A stretch of DNA of 9,294 nt from JBNJDW01 sp051745265 (GTDB taxonomy: Bacteria; Pseudomonadota; Alphaproteobacteria; Micavibrionales; CSBR16-224). The notes beneath the pieces are model-generated. The model was not told the DNA's origin, searched no databases, and worked only from the letters and a program-made list of their open reading frames with translations. The stretch covers positions 1 through 9,294 of the forward strand of contig JBNJDW010000064.1 in the NCBI GenBank assembly GCA_051745265.1, given 5' to 3'. The position numbers and the translations under genes were made by a program. Below are positions 5,563 to 9,294 of the stretch, piece after piece (position 1 is the stretch's first letter; each line of letters begins with the position of its first letter).

Positions 5563-6891
5563 TTAGGATTTCGCTGCGTTTTGAGACACCGGTGTTTCAC
5601 CGGCAGGCGGGTTAACCTCAATACCGAAAAACTCGAGCTGCCAGATCATATCAGCCTCCGGCAAGGGATAATCAATGCCGGATTTGGCATAGATCAGGCC
5701 GCTGATCGGCACCCGGCCCATGGTTTTCTGCAATTCAACGGCCAAACGCATCGACAGACCGGCATGCCAACACAAAGAGACAATGGATTTTGCCGACTGG
5801 CTGGCAAAAATTTTCTCGACAATCAACTGATGCACCCCGGCAAGACGGGCGATGGCCAGTTTGACAAAACCTTCCTCCTGCCAGGCCAGCGCATCCATAA
5901 GCGTTGTCGTATTCAGCTTGCCTTCTGCGGCATAGCGGTTGACTTTTTGCTCCAGCGTTTCAAACGGATTATCCGTGGCGGCAAATTCAGCGCGTCTGCG
6001 CACCATATCGGCAATTTCATCTGCGGTCTGTTTATCAAAATCCTTGCGATTTGCCAGCACATTGATCACGGCATCCTGCGCAAAGCCGACCAACTGCTGG
6101 GCCAGATCGTAAGACAGCTCAGGCCGCAGCGCCACCGGTTCCTGCCAGCTGAGATAGGCGCGCGATTTTTCGATAATTTTCTCCAGCAAAACCCGGCTAA
6201 ACTTAATATTGCCATTTTCCAGCAAGACCCGGCCTTGCTTTTCATCCACGGTATCAATCAATTTTTCCGTCGCATCCTCGCTGAGATTACGGCGCTTGCT
6301 GACCGCTTCTACCGCCCACTCAGCGGGATGATGGCTGATGATTTCGATCAGATCCTCGTCTGACAATTTGGTACAATGGCGTAAAATAGGTTCTGACACT
6401 TCCCGTTCGATATCTTTGGCGAGCTGTTTTATCACCGATGGCGGGGCAAAGGCATGATCCTTAAGCGCGCTTGACAGTGACGCCCGTATACGGTCGACTT
6501 CGTCACGGGCCAGCGTGCCCAGCGCCTTGACGGCAAAGGCGTAAAGCTGGCTTTGCATATCTTCGGCAAGATCGGGCAATAAGCGCACCAGCCGTTCGGC
6601 CAGCAGTAAACGGACATCCTCATCCTTATCACGGACCAAAACATCACTGGCCTGGAGCGGTGTTTTATTATTACGGGCCACAGAGCGGCGGATTTCTACA
6701 TCTTTATCCGCGGCCAGATAATACAGAATTTCGGGATGCGACTTAGAACTGGCAGCAATTTTGCGTTTTTTATCAAGATTACTGGTGGCGACGATTTTCT
6801 TTTCTTTTTCGTAGCGCTTTTTACTCGTACTTTTCGTGTTCTTTTTGCTTTTGCCCTGACCTGAAGAAAACAGATTCCTGAAAAAACGCAT
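5563..6891 (-). CDS. DUF2336-type helical-repeat protein, function unknown
   Basis: A 442-residue, mostly helical protein that I place in DUF2336, a family common in Alphaproteobacteria with no settled function. The resemblance is in the repeat-like segments: VEIRRSVARN and EDVRLLLAERLVRLLPDL (residues 65-108) and EVSEPILRHCTKLSDEDLIEIISHHPAEWAVEAVSKRRNLSEDATEKL (164-211). These are HEAT-like helix pairs of the kind used for protein binding. The first about 32 residues begin with a short amphipathic MRFFRNLF and are then Lys/Ser-rich, which could bind membrane lipid or a nucleic acid. No catalytic motif is seen. I chose the ATG at 6891, which has GGGG 6 nt upstream; an in-frame TTG at 6903 would add four residues and sits too close to any ribosome site. 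It lies between zapE and mdh on the same strand, 103 nt after zapE. Confidence 0.85.
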   Translation of the reverse strand: MRFFRNLFSSGQGKSKKNTKSTSKKRYEKEKKIVATSNLDKKRKIAASSKSHPEILYYLAADKDVEIRRSVARNNKTPLQASDVLVRDKDEDVRLLLAERLVRLLPDLAEDMQSQLYAFAVKALGTLARDEVDRIRASLSSALKDHAFAPPSVIKQLAKDIEREVSEPILRHCTKLSDEDLIEIISHHPAEWAVEAVSKRRNLSEDATEKLIDTVDEKQGRVLLENGNIKFSRVLLEKIIEKSRAYLSWQEPVALRPELSYDLAQQLVGFAQDAVINVLANRKDFDKQTADEIADMVRRRAEFAATDNPFETLEQKVNRYAAEGKLNTTTLMDALAWQEEGFVKLAIARLAGVHQLIVEKIFASQSAKSIVSLCWHAGLSMRLAVELQKTMGRVPISGLIYAKSGIDYPLPEADMIWQLEFFGIEVNPPAGETPVSQNAAKS

Positions 6892-6913
6892 AATATGCCC
6901 CAACCCTTTCGAT

Positions 6914-6937
6914 ACTGTAGATATTATGTCATACAGT
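6914..6937. promoter_or_regulatory. Inverted repeat upstream of the DUF2336 gene
   Basis: Perfect 6-bp arms, ACTGTA (6914-6919) and TACAGT (6932-6937), are separated by 12 nt that include an AT-rich, -10-like ACATAATAT on the minus strand. TTGACC lies next to it at 6942-6937. The arrangement suggests an operator over a promoter 22-45 nt before the ATG. The spacing does not fit the E. coli LexA box (CTGT-N8-ACAG). Confidence 0.3.
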
Positions 6938-6959
6938 GGTCAATAAACCTTTAAAATCT

Positions 6960-6984
6960 AAAGTCCTTTCCAGGATCAGACTTT
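6960..6984 (-). terminator. Weak hairpin after zapE, possible terminator
   Basis: AAAGTC (6960-6965) pairs with GACTTT (6979-6984) around a 13-nt loop, 10 nt beyond the zapE stop. On the minus strand it is followed by TAGATTTTAAA rather than a clean U run. The stem is short and AT-rich, so it would give partial termination at most. Confidence 0.2.
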
Positions 6985-6994
6985 CTATCAATTT

Positions 6995-8092
6995 TCAGGG
7001 ATAATCCGGTGACTGCATTTCTATCAACCGGCTGCGAGTGCGCTCGAAGGCCTGTTGATACTGCTTTCCGGTATAAAGATCGCTCACGGGCACAGCCGCG
7101 CTCAGGAACAGGCGGATTTCTTTTTCGTAGAGCATATCAATCAGCGTCATAAAACGCCGGGTTTCGTTACGTTTTTCATCATTTAATTGTGGTACACCCG
7201 TGATCAGTAAAACCGGAAAGGCTTTGGCCAGCGCCAGATAATCTTCCGCCCCCAGCGCCGCGCCGCACAGCGTATCAAAATCGCTCATGGCCACATCATT
7301 GGCCGTGACCGGAAGTGTGATTTCACGTCCCCGCACCGGCAAAACACAGGCGGTTGGATCGGCATTGTCGGTCAGGCGGTCAAACAAAGCCTTCATATCG
7401 GCCCGGGCTGTTGCATCATCGGGCCAGATATATTTCTTTTGATCGCGGAGCGCATCGCCGCGGTAGTCTTTCTGACCTTCAAAAGCAATGATCTCCATCT
7501 TCCGGTGCAACAAAGTAATAAACGGCAAAAACCGTTCCCGCTGTAAGCCCTTTTCATACAGGTCATCAGGCGAAATGTTAGAGGTCATAACCACATGCAC
7601 CCCGGCATCGAACAAGGCCCGGAACAACCGCCCCAACAGCATGGCATCGGCGACATCCTCAACAAATAATTCATCAAAGCACAGCAGTCGGGTTTCGGCG
7701 GCGATATCTTCCGCCACTGTTAAAAGATCGGCATCAATCCGCCGTGTGCTGCCGGATTGGCGGCGTTTATGCAAACGGGTGTGAATATCGAGCATGAATT
7801 CATTAAAGTGCTGCCGCTTTTTCTGCGGCGTATCGGTAAAGTCATAAAACAAATCCATGACAAATGTTTTACCGCGCCCGACACCGCCATACATATAGAC
7901 GCCTTGGCAGGCTGTCTGTTCATTCTTTTTGTCCATACCAAAAATACGGGCGGCCCAGCTTTGTGGCGCGGCAGGTTTCTTAAGCTGTTTATGCAGACTA
8001 TACAGACGATCAAAGGCCCGGACCTGATCAGGGTCTTCCGTCCAGCCATGTGCGGCGCAGATTTTGCGGTATTTTTCAGTTAATGTATTCAT
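6995..8092 (-). CDS. zapE: AFG1/ZapE-family P-loop ATPase
   Basis: A 365-residue AAA-like ATPase of the AFG1 family. The E. coli member, ZapE, associates with the division ring, and the mitochondrial relatives help in quality control of respiratory-chain proteins. Visible motifs are Walker A GGVGRGKT (residues 69-76), followed by FVMDLFYD; HFNEFMLDIHTRLH (95-108); Walker B LLCFDE (136-141), continuing LFVEDVADAMLLGRLF; sensor-1 TSN (170-172) in VVMTSNISPDDLYEKGLQRERFLPFI; and R185/R187 in RERF as arginine-finger candidates. The length is normal. The gene's position upstream of mdh is usual in Alphaproteobacteria and supports the assignment. The ATG at 8092 is the first start in this frame with a good N-terminus (MNTLTEKYRKICAAHG); no ribosome site precedes it. 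The physiological role in this organism is inferred from the family. Confidence 0.95.
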   Translation of the reverse strand: MNTLTEKYRKICAAHGWTEDPDQVRAFDRLYSLHKQLKKPAAPQSWAARIFGMDKKNEQTACQGVYMYGGVGRGKTFVMDLFYDFTDTPQKKRQHFNEFMLDIHTRLHKRRQSGSTRRIDADLLTVAEDIAAETRLLCFDELFVEDVADAMLLGRLFRALFDAGVHVVMTSNISPDDLYEKGLQRERFLPFITLLHRKMEIIAFEGQKDYRGDALRDQKKYIWPDDATARADMKALFDRLTDNADPTACVLPVRGREITLPVTANDVAMSDFDTLCGAALGAEDYLALAKAFPVLLITGVPQLNDEKRNETRRFMTLIDMLYEKEIRLFLSAAVPVSDLYTGKQYQQAFERTRSRLIEMQSPDYP

Positions 8093-8099
8093 TCATCAC

Positions 8100-8127
8100 A
8101 GTATAAGCAGAAATAATCCGGCGTGAA
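8100..8127 (-). promoter_or_regulatory. Candidate zapE promoter giving a near-leaderless transcript
   Basis: On the minus strand TATACT (8105-8100) is a 5 of 6 match to the -10 consensus, with a partial -35 (TTCACG, 8127-8122) at 16 nt. The expected start is 6-8 nt further on, near 8093, which is right at the zapE ATG (8092). The lack of any Shine-Dalgarno there is consistent with a leaderless message. Confidence 0.35.
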
Positions 8128-8247
8128 TACATCACAATGGGAATTTTTCATGCTTTCTTTCGTTAGATCCATATTAAAGCCCGAATTATAAATTCAAAGC
8201 ATGAGTCCCTTGCTTTCAGATAACAGTCTTTTACTATGGGTACAGAA

Positions 8248-8253
8248 TATAAT
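8248..8253 (+). promoter_or_regulatory. Candidate -10 element of the antiporter gene
   Basis: A perfect TATAAT lies 37 nt before the ATG at 8291. No convincing -35 is seen at 16-18 nt. The 198-nt gap between the divergent zapE and antiporter genes holds these promoter candidates and nothing else I can recognise. Confidence 0.3.
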
Positions 8254-8290
8254 ATCCGCACCGTATACCAGAGAAAACGGAAGATTACAG

Positions 8291-9294
8291 ATGCCTGACC
8301 TGAACTTTCTACATGCGTCTCCTTTTTACGAACTGACAGCATTACTGATGCTGGCGGCCATTGCAGGCTTTCTGGGGCTATTACTGCGCCAGCCGATGAT
8401 TGTCAGCTTCATTGCTGTTGGCGTGCTGGCGGGGCCTTCCGCTCTGGGGGTTATTGAGAATCGTGAAAGCATCGAATTACTGGCCGAACTTGGCATTGCC
8501 GTTCTGTTATTTCTGGTCGGGCTGAAGCTGGACTTAAAACTTGTCCGGACCCTTGGCGCGGTATCACTGGCAACGGGGCTGGGGCAGGTTCTGTTTACCT
8601 CGATATTCGGGTTTGCCATAGGTCTGGCGCTGGGCTTTGATCTTGTGACTTCGATTTATGTTGCCGTTGCCCTGACCTTTTCCAGTACAATTATCATTAT
8701 TAAGCTGCTTTCCGATAAGCACGAAGTCAATGACCTGCATGGCCGTATTGCCTTGGGCTTTCTGATCGTTCAGGATATTGTCGTTGTCCTTGCCATGATT
8801 GTTCTGTCAGCGGTCGGGGTTGGCGCAGAGGCCAGCGGCGAAAACGGTGTTATCCTGCAAATTGCACAGGTCTTTTTCTACGGCCTGATTATGTTGGCTC
8901 TGGTCGGTCTGTTCATGCGCTATGCGGCAACGCCGATTATGACCCGTGTTGCTCACTCTTCTGAATTGATGATTATCTTTGCCCTTGGCTGGGCCGCCTT
9001 TCTGGCCTCACTTGGTGATCATTTCGGTTTCAGCAAAGAGCTAGGCGGGTTGCTGGCCGGGGTCTCACTGGCGTCAACGCCTTTTCGCGAAGCCATTGTT
9101 GCGCGGCTGTCCTCGCTGCGGGATTTTCTGTTACTGTTTTTCTTTATCGCCCTTGGCACACAGCTTGACCTGAGCATGCTTGGCAATCAGTTGGGGCCGG
9201 CGCTGATATTCTCTCTGTTTGTACTTATCGGTAATCCGCTGATCGTAATGGCCATTCTGGGTTATATGGGTTACCGCAAGCGCACGAGCTTTCT
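8291..9294 (+). CDS. CPA2-family cation:proton antiporter, Kef/YbaL-like (3' end outside window)
   Basis: My translation from the ATG at 8291 runs open for 334 codons and off the right edge. It is an integral inner-membrane protein with roughly ten hydrophobic segments in the visible part (for example about 14-32, 35-55, 64-80, 88-115, 119-140, 155-177, 190-210, 226-241, 278-290 and 304-325). Family signatures of the Na+/H+ exchanger fold are FSSTIIIIKLLSDKHE (130-145) and HGRIALGFLIVQD (150-162). D162 after Q161 is at the ion-coupling site; a single Asp there, rather than two, is typical of Kef-like electroneutral K+/H+ exchange. GGLLAGVSLASTPFR (252-266) and GNPLIVMAILGY (314-325) also fit. 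Kef relatives normally carry a C-terminal TrkA-N (RCK) nucleotide-binding domain, which would lie outside the window. GGAAG 9 nt upstream serves as the ribosome site. The ion carried is inferred. Confidence 0.93.
   Translation, partial: MPDLNFLHASPFYELTALLMLAAIAGFLGLLLRQPMIVSFIAVGVLAGPSALGVIENRESIELLAELGIAVLLFLVGLKLDLKLVRTLGAVSLATGLGQVLFTSIFGFAIGLALGFDLVTSIYVAVALTFSSTIIIIKLLSDKHEVNDLHGRIALGFLIVQDIVVVLAMIVLSAVGVGAEASGENGVILQIAQVFFYGLIMLALVGLFMRYAATPIMTRVAHSSELMIIFALGWAAFLASLGDHFGFSKELGGLLAGVSLASTPFREAIVARLSSLRDFLLLFFFIALGTQLDLSMLGNQLGPALIFSLFVLIGNPLIVMAILGYMGYRKRTSF

Noticed and set aside
5539..6363. 274-codon open frame on the plus strand, antisense to the DUF2336 gene
   Set aside because: It is long, but its product is rich in His, Arg, Gln and Phe with no recognisable motif. 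The opposite strand encodes a coherent helical-repeat protein.
6892..6903. Longer DUF2336 protein starting at TTG 6903
   Set aside because: Its only purine-rich site is immediately adjacent, which is too close, whereas the ATG at 6891 has GGGG at suitable spacing.
6914..6937. LexA/SOS box upstream of the DUF2336 gene
   Set aside because: The arms resemble CTGT/ACAG, but the spacer is 14 nt rather than 8, and alphaproteobacterial LexA usually recognises GTTC-N7-GTTC, which is absent.
8326..8619. 97-codon minus-strand open frame within the antiporter gene
   Set aside because: Its Ser/Pro/Asn/Thr-rich translation is the usual antisense image of a membrane-protein gene; the plus-strand frame carries clear CPA2 motifs.
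1..9294. Defence system, prophage, transposon or CRISPR content
   Set aside because: I found no repeat arrays, transposase or integrase genes, terminal inverted repeats or tRNA genes. Nearly all of the window is housekeeping or membrane-transport coding sequence.

Overview
The window looks like a chromosomal segment of an alphaproteobacterium of moderate GC content. The clearest evidence is the gene order zapE - (DUF2336 gene) - mdh - sucC - sucD on the minus strand. It matches the TCA-cycle neighbourhood common in Alphaproteobacteria, and DUF2336 is itself largely an alphaproteobacterial family. The genus cannot be fixed from the sequence alone. There are no RNA genes, mobile elements, CRISPR arrays or recent-transfer signatures, and no gene-free stretch longer than about 200 bases.

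Layout, read in the main (minus) transcription direction from right to left. 8092-6995 encodes the AFG1-type ATPase ZapE. 6891-5563 encodes a DUF2336 helical-repeat protein of unknown role. 5465-4503 encodes malate dehydrogenase and ends in a strong GC hairpin at 4448-4484. 3671-2499 and 2497-1622 encode the beta and alpha subunits of succinyl-CoA synthetase. Three NUDIX hydrolase paralogues follow directly (1589-1023, 999-472, 479 to beyond the left edge). The last five genes are spaced by 1, 32, 23 and -8 nt and share a direction, so they read as one sucCD-nudix-nudix-nudix operon.

Two genes run on the plus strand. 3853-4431 is an unrecognised small glycine-rich membrane protein sitting between mdh and sucC, with its own promoter and a terminator shared with mdh. 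8291 to beyond the right edge is a CPA2-family cation:proton antiporter, divergent from zapE.

How the genes fit together: Mdh (malate/oxaloacetate) and SucCD (succinyl-CoA to succinate with substrate-level phosphorylation) are TCA-cycle enzymes. The terminator and the opposing gene between them suggest that mdh and sucCD are transcribed separately here. The NUDIX enzymes are placed to be co-expressed with SucCD and may act in nucleotide or CoA-derivative housekeeping, but their substrates cannot be read from sequence. I see no convincing new multi-gene system. The most unusual points are the triplicated NUDIX cassette behind sucCD, the orphan membrane gene splitting mdh from sucCD, and the DUF2336 gene between zapE and mdh.
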